Source: Stieleria varia (GTDB taxonomy: Bacteria; Planctomycetota; Planctomycetia; Pirellulales; Pirellulaceae). Taken from it: a stretch of DNA of 64,000 nucleotides. The notes under the pieces were generated by a model. The model worked only from the letters and a program-made list of their open reading frames with translations, was not told where the DNA came from and ran no database searches. The stretch covers positions 4,526,001 through 4,590,000 of the forward strand of contig NZ_CP151726.1 of NCBI RefSeq assembly GCF_038443385.1, read 5' to 3'. A program made the translations under genes and the position numbers. Positions within the stretch are counted from its first letter, which is position 1. Each line of letters starts with the position of its first letter. This document shows, piece by piece, positions 45,453 to 54,832 of the stretch.

Positions 45453-46757
45453 ATGATGAAGCTCCGCGACACTCGAATCCTATTACTGCTGCTGACCATC
45501 ACACTGTTTGCATTCTTGCAGTCTGCTGCTGCCCAAGACTCCGTCGAATTCCTTAACGGCGTCAACATGCAAGGCAAGATCATCGAGATCCGCAAGGACG
45601 CAAAAGAGTTCGATTTCGAAACCAAGATCGCCAGTCGTTCCATTACCAAGACCTATCCCTACTCCACCGTTCACGCGGTGACGATCAAGGGCAAGCGGTT
45701 CGTGCTGACGCCGAAAGTCGAAACGGCTGCCAACAAAGATTCAAGTTCCGACTCCAATGGTGGCCCCAGCCGCAGTCGCGCCGAAGTCTTGGCGTTGATC
45801 GAGTCCGTCGGCAGCCAGCCGCCCGACTGGCTCGAATCGACGCCGTTGAATCATCCGCCGACACTCGAATTGGATTGGCCCCTCAATGCAGACGGGCCAT
45901 GGGACGAATCTCGCAACGTTGGTCAGTACATCTGGGGACGCGTCAACCCGAACGAATCTCGCTGGCGATCTGGAATTAAACTTGTTCATCAGTGTATAGA
46001 TTTGCATGCCACCAACCCCAGCTTGCTCAACCGCGACATGGAAAAGCTCGGCGACATGTACTTCACGTTGCTGCAAGATTATCCTCGCGCCGCTTACTGG
46101 CTACAAAAAAAGGGTGCGACCGTCAGCAATCGCACCGGTATCTACTTGGCCGAATGCTACTGGCGTCTGGGCAACAAAGACATGGCGCTCGGGCTGTTGA
46201 AAGCACCGCAGTTACATCTTGATGCGATCAAGTTGCTCGGAGACATGGGGGAAATCGACTCGGCGTTGCGTGTGACCCAATCGTACAAGAACACCGGACT
46301 GTTCAACGAAGCCTTTCTGAACGCGGGCGACGCCTTGCGAGGCGCTGGACGTTTGGAAGAGGCCATCGAGTACTATCAAGCGATCTTGGATCGCAACCAA
46401 GCTCGAAACGAAGAGTATCGCAAGCGATACACGGCACGCGCCGCTGGGGCAATCGAAGCCATCAAGTTGTTTGACCAAGCTGACGTGGCCAAAGTGAAAG
46501 ACGGAACGTATACCGATTCCAGCACCGGGTACAACGGACCGGTGAAAGTTCAAGTGACGGTGGCCGACAGCAAGATCACGGACGTGCGGGTGACGAAGCA
46601 TACGGAGAAACAATTCTACGCAGCGATCTCGGACACGACCGGGCAGATCAAACGCACGCAAGGTGTCCGGAAAATCGACGGGACCAGCGGCGCAACGATC
46701 ACGTCCCAGGCCATCATTCACGCGTCTGCTCGCGCGCTGGCTCAAGGAGCCCGCTGA
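45453..46757 (+). CDS. Exported TPR protein with FMN-binding domain
   Basis: A 434-residue protein with a signal peptide (LRDTRILLLLLTITLFAFLQSAAA, residues 4-27). A small beta domain comes first (VEFLNGVNMQGKIIEIRKD), then a helical TPR-like part (about 180-330: GDMYFTLLQDYPRAAYWLQKKGATVSNRTGIYLAECYWRLGNKDMALGLL; DALRGAGRLEEAIEYYQAILD). The C-terminal 90 residues are an FMN-binding domain like that of RnfG/NqrC: DGTYTDSSTGYNGPVKVQVTVADSKITDVRVTKH and DGTSGATITSQAI, where the threonine of SGAT would carry FMN covalently. An exported electron-transfer role is likely. Its stop overlaps the next ATG. Confidence 0.85.
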   Translation: MMKLRDTRILLLLLTITLFAFLQSAAAQDSVEFLNGVNMQGKIIEIRKDAKEFDFETKIASRSITKTYPYSTVHAVTIKGKRFVLTPKVETAANKDSSSDSNGGPSRSRAEVLALIESVGSQPPDWLESTPLNHPPTLELDWPLNADGPWDESRNVGQYIWGRVNPNESRWRSGIKLVHQCIDLHATNPSLLNRDMEKLGDMYFTLLQDYPRAAYWLQKKGATVSNRTGIYLAECYWRLGNKDMALGLLKAPQLHLDAIKLLGDMGEIDSALRVTQSYKNTGLFNEAFLNAGDALRGAGRLEEAIEYYQAILDRNQARNEEYRKRYTARAAGAIEAIKLFDQADVAKVKDGTYTDSSTGYNGPVKVQVTVADSKITDVRVTKHTEKQFYAAISDTTGQIKRTQGVRKIDGTSGATITSQAIIHASARALAQGAR

Positions 46758-47833
46758 TGAACTGGCTCACCTGTCTCGTCGCCCTGACATCCGTATTCAC
46801 ATGGTTTGCGACAACGACACATCATGCAGGAGCGCAACAGAAATCGACTCAGATCACCGAGGACGGTCCATGGACGACCGGATCGTTTCGTTGGCGAGTT
46901 GGACCACCGATCTTGGGTATCGACGCAAATCGGCTGCCGGCGTCGGAGGCACATCCGTGGATCGCGGTCAAGGATCCCAGTGTTGTCCGATACAACGATC
47001 GCTGGCATCTGTTTTGCACGTTACGAAAAGCGAAGTCAGGTGACGGACGCATCCGAATCGGCTACTTGTCCTTCACCGATTGGGCTCAAGCCGACCAAGC
47101 GGATTGGAGCGTTTTGGACCTGACGCTTGGCTATCACGGTGCGCCACAGATCTTTTATTTCACGCCGCAGCGGAAGTGGTATTTGATCTATCAAGCCGCT
47201 GATGAAACTCGAGGGTTGCGGTACGGTCCGTGCTTTTCGACGACGGATGATTTGAGCGACCCCAAGAGTTGGACGCTGCCAGAACCTCTGTACGTGGTCC
47301 CCGAGGGCACCAAGGCGGGGCTGGACTACTGGGTGATCTGCGACGAACAGTCCGCATTTCTGTTTTTCACGACCCTGGATGGTCGGATGTGGCGGTCGCA
47401 AACCCGATTGGATCAGTTCCCCGATCAAGGCTGGACGGATCCGGTGGTGGCACTACAAGGGGACATCTTCGAAGCCAGTCATACGTATGCATTGAGTGGG
47501 CGATCGCAGTATTTGACGATCGTGGAAGCCCAAGCAGGCAAGCGTCGATATTTCAAAGGGTACGTGGCCGACCGTCTGGACGGCAAATGGAAACCGCTAG
47601 CGGACAGCAAAGTAAAACCACTGGTTTCACCGATCAACGTGATCAATCAAAACGAATCGTGGGCGACGTCCTACAGTCACGGCGAGTTCATTCGCACCGG
47701 TTTCGATGAACATTTGCAGATTGATCCACACGAAACACGATTGTTGTTTCAAGGTGCAGACGACGAGGAATATCAGCGAGGTGACTACGGCCAAATCCCA
47801 TGGCGTTTGGGTTTATTGGACTTGGTCCGCTAG
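46757..47833 (+). CDS. GH62-like alpha-L-arabinofuranosidase, exported
   Basis: A 358-residue protein with a signal peptide (to about HAGAQ). The body follows glycoside hydrolase family 62, a five-bladed propeller: WIAVKDPSVVRYNDRWHLFCTLR (catalytic base aspartate at KDPS), LGYHGAPQIFYFTPQRKWYLIYQ, LDYWVICDEQSAFLFFT (second aspartate), GDIFEASHTYAL (acid glutamate) and NQNESWATSYSHGEFIR. GH62 enzymes remove arabinose side chains from xylan. The ATG shares one base with the stop of the FMN-binding gene (TGATG), so they are translated together, an unusual pairing. Confidence 0.88.
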   Translation: MNWLTCLVALTSVFTWFATTTHHAGAQQKSTQITEDGPWTTGSFRWRVGPPILGIDANRLPASEAHPWIAVKDPSVVRYNDRWHLFCTLRKAKSGDGRIRIGYLSFTDWAQADQADWSVLDLTLGYHGAPQIFYFTPQRKWYLIYQAADETRGLRYGPCFSTTDDLSDPKSWTLPEPLYVVPEGTKAGLDYWVICDEQSAFLFFTTLDGRMWRSQTRLDQFPDQGWTDPVVALQGDIFEASHTYALSGRSQYLTIVEAQAGKRRYFKGYVADRLDGKWKPLADSKVKPLVSPINVINQNESWATSYSHGEFIRTGFDEHLQIDPHETRLLFQGADDEEYQRGDYGQIPWRLGLLDLVR

Positions 47834-47842
47834 CCCGGGGAA

Positions 47843-47963
47843 TCGTCGCTCGACGTTCCACGTCGATAGCGTGCTCCCCATTGAGCTTCCATCACACGAT
47901 GCGTTGAGTGGCACAACACGGATGGCGATTCACGCTATCGATCTGGAAGATCGAGCGACTTTG
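47843..47963. repeat. Palindromic element between convergent genes
   Basis: A copy of the CGCTATCGAC..GTCGAGCGAC hairpin at 47843-47873 in reverse orientation and another at 47931-47963 in forward orientation, about 57 bases apart, giving a 120-bp palindrome. Single hairpins of the same family are near 20328 and 30450. Confidence 0.65.
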
Positions 47964-47982
47964 GCTTGTCGTTCGCCGTCGA

Positions 47983-49074
47983 TCAATCCCTCGGCACTTC
48001 GATACCTCGGATCATTGCTGACAGTTCTTCGTCGGAACTTCGACCTTCGATCTCCGCTTCCGCTGTCAACTGCACTCGGTGACGAAGCGCCGGAATCGCG
48101 ACTTCGACCACATCGTCAGGGATCGAATAATCACGCCCGGCAAACCCTGCCAAGGTTCGTGCCGATTGCATTAACGCCAATCCCGCCCGAGGCGATGCTC
48201 CGATGTGAAATGCGGGCCATGATCGTGTTGCTCGCACGATGGAGTTGATGTAATTGACCAGTGAATCCGTGATGCGAACCGTACCGCATAGCTGGATCAT
48301 CTGTTGGACCAACTCTGGGTTGGTCAATACTCTGATCTCATCACGCAAACGCTGGTTCAGATCGATTTGGCGGCTGTGCATCCGCAAAATGTCGGCTTCT
48401 TGTTCGGCGGTCGGGTAGTCCACCCGCAGCTTGAACATGAATCGATCCAACTGGGCTTCGGGCAAGTTGTACGTGCCCTCGCTCTCGAGCGGGTTTTGCG
48501 TCGCGAGCACCAGGAACGGCTTGGGAACCTTGTGGCTCGTACCGTCGATCGTCACACGGTACTCCTGCATGATCTCCAGCAAGGCCGCGTGAGTCTTTGC
48601 GGGCGACCGGTTGATCTCGTCCGCCAGCAAGAGCTGAGTGAAAACCGGACCTGGGCGAAAACGAAATTCGCTCTGTTGCATGTCGAACACGGGAGCGCCG
48701 GTGATGTCCGACGGCATCAAGTCGGCAGTGAACTGGATGCGACCAAACTCACACCCGAGGACTTGACCCAAGGTCCGTACGAACAGCGTCTTGCCAAGAC
48801 CTGGAACCGACTCGATCAACACGTGACCACCGGAGAACAGAGCGGTCAAGGTTCCCAGCACCAATTCGTCCTGGCCGACAAAGAGCTTTGCGACTTCGGA
48901 CGAAACGGCTTCGTAAAGTTTCTTGACCGGCGCAAACTTTTCACTCAGACCTGATGGCGGAGCAGTGGGCGGCGTCATGTGTTCTGCAGCGGCGACCGGT
49001 GGAGGTTGCTGTGGTGTAGCCGGCGGGGTGACTTGTGGCTGATTGGATTCTGGGGGGACGTTACTCAAGTTCAT
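47983..49074 (-). CDS. MoxR family AAA+ ATPase
   Basis: A 363-residue protein. After a proline-rich start, the AAA core has Walker A SVPGLGKT, Walker B LLLADEINRSPAK, the MoxR signature LLEIMQEYRVTIDGTSHKVPKPFLVLATQNPLESEGTYNLPEAQLDRFMFK, and the C-terminal lid with IGASPRAGLALMQSARTLA. MoxR ATPases act as chaperones that assemble or insert metal or other cofactors, usually with a DUF58 partner. Here it is the last gene of a six-gene overlapping operon, and no DUF58 gene follows. Its ATG overlaps the stop of the DUF4350 gene by four bases. Confidence 0.93.
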   Translation of the reverse strand: MNLSNVPPESNQPQVTPPATPQQPPPVAAAEHMTPPTAPPSGLSEKFAPVKKLYEAVSSEVAKLFVGQDELVLGTLTALFSGGHVLIESVPGLGKTLFVRTLGQVLGCEFGRIQFTADLMPSDITGAPVFDMQQSEFRFRPGPVFTQLLLADEINRSPAKTHAALLEIMQEYRVTIDGTSHKVPKPFLVLATQNPLESEGTYNLPEAQLDRFMFKLRVDYPTAEQEADILRMHSRQIDLNQRLRDEIRVLTNPELVQQMIQLCGTVRITDSLVNYINSIVRATRSWPAFHIGASPRAGLALMQSARTLAGFAGRDYSIPDDVVEVAIPALRHRVQLTAEAEIEGRSSDEELSAMIRGIEVPRD

Positions 49075-50393
49075 TTCCTCGGGGACTCAATGATTTGCGT
49101 CTTGTGTAGTGATTCGGGCATTACCCATGATCCAACCGTTTCGCCGCGGACACGGACCATGTAGTCACTGATCTGTCGATGGGCAAATTGGGCACCCCCG
49201 TTTTTTCGCATCAGTTGTGCAACGGCGTCCAGGTGATCTCCAAAATCATTTTGGCTGCCCCGGTCGATTTTTTTGGCGCGTCCAAATATCGGCAACATCA
49301 TCAGACAGGCGATCAATCCGAGCAAGGCGGCGTGGACGGTCACGAGACTGATCGGATAGACCGTCAACAGTTCCATGCCCGCCGATTTCTCAACCGTGTT
49401 CGATGTTTCACTGATCGGCAGGTCGCCAGGTGCATTGCAAAAGCCTGCGATCGGATCGGTCTGCGTGGGGCTCGATTGTGAAATCAGAGTGCCCAACAAT
49501 TGACGATTTGACGGCCGCGTCATCGCAAAGTTGGTCAGCAGCGATCCGCCAGCGACCACCAAAATTCGTGAGTTCGGCCAATTCGTACTGGTGATTTTTG
49601 CGACGATGGAATCGGAGTCCGCGTTTGTGATTTCGCTATCGAAGTCGACTTCTGTGTTCGACTCCTGCAATTCGACGTAACCGCCCCAGGATGGAGCGTT
49701 GGGGCCGGTGGGGCCGATGGAGAATCCTGAATAGGCCGTTGAACCGGTCTGATTGCCGGTATTCGAATCATGCGGCTGGATGATCCATTCCAGTCGCACT
49801 GAACTTTCATCGCTCTCGCTGCTCTCTGCGTTTGATGCGTCAGAGTCACCTTGTCCACGACCCTCTGCGATCAAGTCACGCGCGACGGAGTCCTGGAGTT
49901 TTGGCTTCAGATCAAACCATCCATTGGACGTGATGCTGCTGCGATTGAGTTGCCACCGTTGCTGCTGATTCAACGCTTTGGCATATCGTCGTCGGTACTC
50001 CAGTCGCTCGCTCGGCGCTGCCCCTGGTCTTGCTTGCCGCCAATAGTCGGCTTCGCTGCCACTGTCGGGAACGATATAAACGAGCGTCCGATTTCCCTGA
50101 GCCAGCCAACTCTCCATCCAGTTCGTCACCGGTCCTGAGATCGGCGAAAGATAGACGGGCGTCCAAACGATCGTGTCAATCTTTCGGATCCGATTGGAAA
50201 GCCTCGTCACATCGCGGTCCTGGAACCCCGCTTTCACGTAGGCGCCACGCATCGCCGTAAATCCGTTCACGCTGGAACGACCGCTGAATCCCTTGGACGA
50301 TCCATACTGAGTGGAGATCCCTTCGCTGCCGCATCCCGAGAAGACGCATAAAATCAGTGCTGTCAACAGCAGCACCGCGTGCGACGTACGCAT
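49071..50393 (-). CDS. DUF4350-like lipoprotein
   Basis: A 440-residue protein from ATG at 50393, with AGGAGG 6 bases upstream; an upstream open frame is a shadow of the previous gene. MRTSHAVLLLTALILCVFSGCGSE is a lipoprotein signal with lipobox FSGC. The body has DUF4350 features: a short first strand and RIRKIDTIVWTPVY, RILVVAGGSLLTNFAMTRPSNRQLLGTL near residue 340, and one membrane segment close to the C-terminus (LVTVHAALLGLIACLMMLPIFGRAKKID). Such proteins belong to MoxR operons. Start and stop overlap both neighbours, so translation is coupled. Confidence 0.8.
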   Translation of the reverse strand: MRTSHAVLLLTALILCVFSGCGSEGISTQYGSSKGFSGRSSVNGFTAMRGAYVKAGFQDRDVTRLSNRIRKIDTIVWTPVYLSPISGPVTNWMESWLAQGNRTLVYIVPDSGSEADYWRQARPGAAPSERLEYRRRYAKALNQQQRWQLNRSSITSNGWFDLKPKLQDSVARDLIAEGRGQGDSDASNAESSESDESSVRLEWIIQPHDSNTGNQTGSTAYSGFSIGPTGPNAPSWGGYVELQESNTEVDFDSEITNADSDSIVAKITSTNWPNSRILVVAGGSLLTNFAMTRPSNRQLLGTLISQSSPTQTDPIAGFCNAPGDLPISETSNTVEKSAGMELLTVYPISLVTVHAALLGLIACLMMLPIFGRAKKIDRGSQNDFGDHLDAVAQLMRKNGGAQFAHRQISDYMVRVRGETVGSWVMPESLHKTQIIESPRK

Positions 50394-51259
50394 CAGGCTG
50401 CCTCCTTTGTACGAGACACGGCGGTTTCCATCATCTGGTTCTGCTGCCAAAGCTGTCGGAACTCGGCTGATGTCAGCGAATGGTTTCCGAAGAAGGATCT
50501 CTCGAACGCGGTTGCGGTCTGACGAAGCCAGTTTCCACAATCCGCGTTGGCCATTCTGGTCTCTCGAACGTATTTTCCGTTGGTTTTGCCACGACTGAGT
50601 CTCAGCAAGCCGTGCCCATCCAGCAACAGCAACTGATGTCCGAAAAGCAAGATGATGGCTTGATCAAACTGTCCGGCGTTCATCAAACGCTCCGCTTCAC
50701 TACGTGGATTGACATCCGTCCGTCGCAATTCAGCAGGCAGCTCTTCGATCCGTCGCAGCATCTGCTCGTCGGGGGTGTGCTTGCCAGTCTTGCTGGCATT
50801 GGCGTTTGCCGAGCCCATCTCAAATTCCGTCTTGCTGAGTGCGAACAGGATCAGGGCGACCAAACCGGCGATGATCAAGGCGACCAAGACCCAAGCCCAA
50901 GCATTGCCGACAGTGAACCAGCCTGTTCCTGCTCCGGCGCCGGGCGCGGCGGCGGGTGTAGCAGCCGAGCTTGCCGGCGCGGCCTTTACTTTCTTGGGCT
51001 TGGGCAGCCAGCGACTGCCACGGTTGATCGAATCGTCCGATTGAGTTCGCACGGGCACAGACTTTATTTCACCTTGATCGGCATCAAACCAAGGTGCACC
51101 GCTGAGCATCTCCTGGACCGGCGGAACCGAAACTTCGCTTGGTGGGGACAGCGGATCCTGCGCGATTGCTGGAATTGAAAATAGGGCGAATATCGCGATA
51201 GCCATGATGAGAGGGACGCAGTTCCCTTTTCGCGATCGCGATTCAAAAGCGACGGTCAT
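50393..51259 (-). CDS. DUF4129 membrane protein of the MoxR operon
   Basis: A 288-residue protein from the ATG at 51259, which overlaps the stop of the upstream gene (ATGA); a much longer open frame upstream is a shadow. A signal peptide (VPLIMAIAIFALFSIPAIAQD) is followed by a disordered Ala/Pro stretch, one membrane segment (AWAWVLVALIIAGLVALILFAL, about 148-170), and a C-terminal DUF4129 domain: AERLMNAGQFDQAIILLFGHQLLLLDGHGLLRLSRGKTNGKYVRE ... FRQLWQQNQMME. DUF4129 proteins accompany MoxR and transglutaminase-like proteins. Function unknown. Confidence 0.85.
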   Translation of the reverse strand: MTVAFESRSRKGNCVPLIMAIAIFALFSIPAIAQDPLSPPSEVSVPPVQEMLSGAPWFDADQGEIKSVPVRTQSDDSINRGSRWLPKPKKVKAAPASSAATPAAAPGAGAGTGWFTVGNAWAWVLVALIIAGLVALILFALSKTEFEMGSANANASKTGKHTPDEQMLRRIEELPAELRRTDVNPRSEAERLMNAGQFDQAIILLFGHQLLLLDGHGLLRLSRGKTNGKYVRETRMANADCGNWLRQTATAFERSFFGNHSLTSAEFRQLWQQNQMMETAVSRTKEAA

Positions 51260-52254
51260 GACCCCACCCCCGCTGTTTGGTCTTGTTTGACCGTCGTCTG
51301 AGCAACACGCTTGGCATTGATAGAGCGAGGATCTTGTGCGATCGGTGAATCTTCGTCGCCAAACTGTCGCATCGCTTCGGCACGCAACGCCAACTCCACA
51401 TCCCAGCCTTCGAATCGAATGCGAGTGTCGAGGTAGGCCAACAAACGCACCAGAACAGCAATTCCAGAGATCAGCCAGAGCGACAGTGGAAAATAGACCA
51501 GCAACGTCATCAGTCCCAGTTTCCATTTGCCCGTGATCACACCTTGAACCCAAGTCATACCGTACAGAAAACTGGCGCCGATCACGATCAGGGTCATGCC
51601 GATGACAATGAACCGGCTGCCGACATCGCCGCCCCCGGGACCATGCAAAGCCTTGGACCGACGTCTCAACGTGATCGCGGCTGGATCTTTGGATCGTACC
51701 GGACACATTTCCAGGACGATCATCTCGGGCAAGAACGGGCGTGCACCGCGGACGATCAACGCCCAAACCAACAGCATTCCCAGCAAGAACACATCGACTG
51801 CCGCATCACCATCGCTGCCCCACATCATTGCGGCAAGCACCATTGCCGGAACTGCCATGCGATAGATCGCCAATCGTGGAAACCATCTCCAGAACTGCGA
51901 ACGAGCCTTCTTGATTGCGCTGCGAACCGTCGGTCGTTGTTCAAAGACGGCTTCGCCAAGGTAGATCGTCGTCACGATTCCCGCCGCAGGCGTTTGCAGA
52001 AACACCAACACGCACATCCACCATCCGTATCTCAGCAACTGAGCCCTCGCCTCTTCGTCCTCCAGTCCATAGCTGGCTTCGCGAATGGGCAACCAGTACA
52101 GCAACAATGCATTGAGTAGCACCCATGGCGCGGCGCCGATTGCAAACGCCCCGAAGATCGCCCGTGGATAATGCCGTAACATGATCAGCGACAAATCGCC
52201 GATCTCGGACAGCGTTCGCACACGGACTTTGACATGAGTCTGATCAAGTTGCAT
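51256..52254 (-). CDS. Multi-pass membrane protein of the MoxR operon
   Basis: A 332-residue protein from ATG at 52254 (MQLDQTHVKVRVRTLSEIGDLSLIML), which is 11 bases inside the upstream gene. About six hydrophobic segments can be seen, for example near residues 33-52, 78-98, 130-150 and 165-185. The arrangement resembles the glycerophosphoryl-diester-like or DUF975-type membrane proteins of such operons, but I cannot name the family. Overlap with both neighbours points to an assembled complex. Confidence 0.75.
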   Translation of the reverse strand: MQLDQTHVKVRVRTLSEIGDLSLIMLRHYPRAIFGAFAIGAAPWVLLNALLLYWLPIREASYGLEDEEARAQLLRYGWWMCVLVFLQTPAAGIVTTIYLGEAVFEQRPTVRSAIKKARSQFWRWFPRLAIYRMAVPAMVLAAMMWGSDGDAAVDVFLLGMLLVWALIVRGARPFLPEMIVLEMCPVRSKDPAAITLRRRSKALHGPGGGDVGSRFIVIGMTLIVIGASFLYGMTWVQGVITGKWKLGLMTLLVYFPLSLWLISGIAVLVRLLAYLDTRIRFEGWDVELALRAEAMRQFGDEDSPIAQDPRSINAKRVAQTTVKQDQTAGVGS

Positions 52255-53371
52255 GGCGACCTCCGGAAATGAATCCGGCCGGTGGCGTCGCATCAACAGC
52301 ATTGAATGTTGGCCCGTGCTCGCTGCCATCCATCAATTCGTCGTACGACACGGCTCGGATCGGCGACTCGCTGGCGGCACTTTGACTGGGGAAGCCAAGG
52401 ATGACGAAATAGAAACTGATCAACCCGGACGTGACCACCGACCAAGTGACTTTGAAAAGATAGGGTGCCGCGCTGGGCGACAGGAACCCTTCCGTGAAAG
52501 CCGCCAAGATGAACATCACGGCCGACGCCGTCATGATGGGAACGGCCCGACGACCACTTTCACGCACCGATTCTGATCGTGTCAAACCGCGAGTGCGAAA
52601 CAAGCCCATGCCGATTCGCAAACCCGCGCCGGCGGACAGTGCAATCGCCGTCAGTTCCAACGGACCATGGGCGGTCACGAAATTAAAGAAATTGTCCGCG
52701 CCGTCGATGCCTTCGCGAGACATGTACCCAAAGGTGGAGCCAAGCACGATGGCATTGAAAGCCAACGTGAAGATACACGGTATCAACAAAATGCCGCCGG
52801 CGAAACACTTCAGGCCGATGCTCGTGTTGTGCTGAATGTAGAACGCCGCCCGAGGCGCATACTCCATCGAATTCACGCCGAGCGAATTGGTAAAGGATTC
52901 ACTGGTCTGCTCCAACGTCTCGGTCCCACAGATCGCCTCGGCCACACCTGGAAACGTCGACTCGGCAGCGCCGATGTACATCGAGAGAGCAAACAGGCCA
53001 AAAAACACGATCGTCGCCACTCGGACGCATCCATCGGCAAAGATCTGCTGCGGGGCTTCCTCGAAAAACATTTTCAGCCAACTCGTCGGCTGGAATGATC
53101 CGACGCGATAGAGTTGGTTGTGGGCTCGGGCGACCAAGCGGTGCAAGTAAGACACCGTGCTGGGAGGCAACTGATATGCGTCTGCCAAGGCCAGATCGGC
53201 GCATGCGGAGCGGTACAGCGTCGCAAAACGGGCCACTCCCGTCGCTCCCTGATGATTTGGATGCAAACGAGCCGATTTACTGGTCTTGCCACGTACTTCC
53301 ATCGACTCGCACAGTTGCTCCAACTCCGCCCACTGCTCTCGACGTTTTTCCAACAGCAGGGCAACATTCAT
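52244..53371 (-). CDS. SpoIIM-like membrane protein
   Basis: A 375-residue protein. The N-terminus (MNVALLLEKRREQWAELEQLCESM ... RFATLYRSACADLALADAYQLPPSTVSYLHRLVARAHNQLY) and the later membrane segments with FFNFVTAHGPLELTAIALSAGAGLRIG are typical of the stage II sporulation M family as found in non-sporulating bacteria. In Bacillus SpoIIM is part of the engulfment complex; in MoxR operons its role is unknown. It overlaps the RDD gene by four bases and the following gene by 11. Confidence 0.9.
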   Translation of the reverse strand: MNVALLLEKRREQWAELEQLCESMEVRGKTSKSARLHPNHQGATGVARFATLYRSACADLALADAYQLPPSTVSYLHRLVARAHNQLYRVGSFQPTSWLKMFFEEAPQQIFADGCVRVATIVFFGLFALSMYIGAAESTFPGVAEAICGTETLEQTSESFTNSLGVNSMEYAPRAAFYIQHNTSIGLKCFAGGILLIPCIFTLAFNAIVLGSTFGYMSREGIDGADNFFNFVTAHGPLELTAIALSAGAGLRIGMGLFRTRGLTRSESVRESGRRAVPIMTASAVMFILAAFTEGFLSPSAAPYLFKVTWSVVTSGLISFYFVILGFPSQSAASESPIRAVSYDELMDGSEHGPTFNAVDATPPAGFISGGRHAT

Positions 53372-54507
53372 GACGTCTGCTCCGTTGATCGGCTCGCATC
53401 CGCGACATTCGGTTTGTCCGCATCGGTGATATTGCTGGAAACAATCGGAGGCGGCTCGATGACTGCAGCTCCATTGTTGTCGGTGATCTCCTGCGCTGGC
53501 AGGACGGGCGAGTGCGGATCGATCTTGGTTGCTTCGGACGCGATGATCGGTTGGATCGTTTCTCGTTGGGATCGTAAACCCATCGTCAACGGTGTCTTTC
53601 CATTGTCTGCGGAGGGCAATTGTTTCGCTGCGTCTCGTAGCAGCGGACTGTAGCCGGCGAGGGGACCAAGGTCGGCGGGTTCTGCGGACGAGTCCGCCAG
53701 GAACGTTTTATAATACAACGCATAGAGCAACAGGTCGGGATCGATGTCACGCTGAAACTCGAATCGTTCGATCAGTTTATCGGTCAAATGTCGCGCGACC
53801 TCACGACGTCTCGCCGGTGTGAGATAGTGGCGTCGCTCGGCGTACGTCGCCAGAGCCCTCGCCATGCTGCGGGTCACGCGGTAGTCGCCGGGAACAAAAG
53901 CTGCCAAGGCAGGAACACGCGCGTCGTCGACTTTGGCAACCGGCAGCCGCCAACTGCGTTCATCCACCACCACCATCGTACCGGCCGCGAGGTCGCCCAA
54001 ACGCTGCAGACGTTTGGTGGAAACCATGCATGCCAAGCCGATCACGCCGGTCGCCAAGATCGGCACGGGCGCCGCGTCGACGAACAACAACGTCAGCGGG
54101 GCGATCGGCATCAAGTCAGCGACACGCAGCAGATTTCGCAGAATCGCGCTGCGACCATTGACCGGTCGCCCGTCGACATCAATCACGCGGATGCCGCACA
54201 TCCATTTTCCCACAGTGCGACCATTGAAACGTGCTTCCATGAAGCTGCCGTAGAACCAGCTCACCAGGAAATACATGATCACACCGATCGCCATTGCGAA
54301 CGTGCCGAAGAACCCCGAAAAGAAACTCATCATGCCGCCCACAATCAAAATCAACACGCCCGCGACGATGATGATCGCCCATCGCACGACCAAATCGACC
54401 AAGTAAGCAGGCAGGCGACGAAACGGACCCGCCAACTGATACTCAAAGGCGATGTTCTCGGGTGTCACCACGCCGATCGTCGTGTCGAGCGGTTGATTGG
54501 CAGCCAT
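53368..54507 (-). CDS. RDD family membrane protein, first gene of MoxR operon
   Basis: A 379-residue protein. The RDD domain fills residues about 15-160: VTPENIAFEYQLAGPFRRLPAYLVDLVVRW (R and D), then two hydrophobic helices and FMEARFNGRTVGKWMCGIRVIDVDGRPVN, typical of RDD. The C-terminal 200 residues are soluble (YRVTRSMARALATYAERRHYLTPARRREVARHLTDKLIERF...) and end in a disordered tail. As the first gene of the operon RDD / SpoIIM / membrane / DUF4129 / DUF4350 / MoxR, it marks the promoter side; all junctions overlap by 1 to 11 bases. Confidence 0.9.
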   Translation of the reverse strand: MAANQPLDTTIGVVTPENIAFEYQLAGPFRRLPAYLVDLVVRWAIIIVAGVLILIVGGMMSFFSGFFGTFAMAIGVIMYFLVSWFYGSFMEARFNGRTVGKWMCGIRVIDVDGRPVNGRSAILRNLLRVADLMPIAPLTLLFVDAAPVPILATGVIGLACMVSTKRLQRLGDLAAGTMVVVDERSWRLPVAKVDDARVPALAAFVPGDYRVTRSMARALATYAERRHYLTPARRREVARHLTDKLIERFEFQRDIDPDLLLYALYYKTFLADSSAEPADLGPLAGYSPLLRDAAKQLPSADNGKTPLTMGLRSQRETIQPIIASEATKIDPHSPVLPAQEITDNNGAAVIEPPPIVSSNITDADKPNVADASRSTEQTS

Positions 54508-54832
54508 GCAATCCGGAAAAGGTCGAGAAGCGTTGGTGTGGCGAATGATTCTCGCCTGTCCGCTCGGCGAAACGATCTTGCGGGACTGGTTGAATCGGAT
54601 CGATCAGCCTCAGTCCAACAGTGATCCTCAGATTATCGCCCCGCCGGGGGACGCATTGCAACCTGCCACGACGGCTTCCTACAAGATCTTTCGTGATCCG
54701 CACACGTCGGTTGTTCTGCCGCAACATCACTTGAATTCCGTTTTGGTCACAAAATGTCGGCCGCCGAAGCACAATGGCGGACTCCGTTTCGGCTATCATC
54801 CTGCCAACACCTCCCCCCTACGGTGACAGCAC
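54508..54832. promoter_or_regulatory. Divergent intergenic region
   Basis: Region of 325 bases between the RDD gene (minus) and the Nramp-like gene (plus). It must contain both promoters. Open frames on both strands here have no family resemblance or ribosome binding site, and I see no repeat. Confidence 0.5.

Noticed and set aside
50393-51766. Very long N-terminal extension of the DUF4129 gene
   Set aside because: The first 169 codons are a shadow of the upstream membrane protein gene; the ATG at 51259, with an ATGA overlap and a signal peptide, is the credible start.
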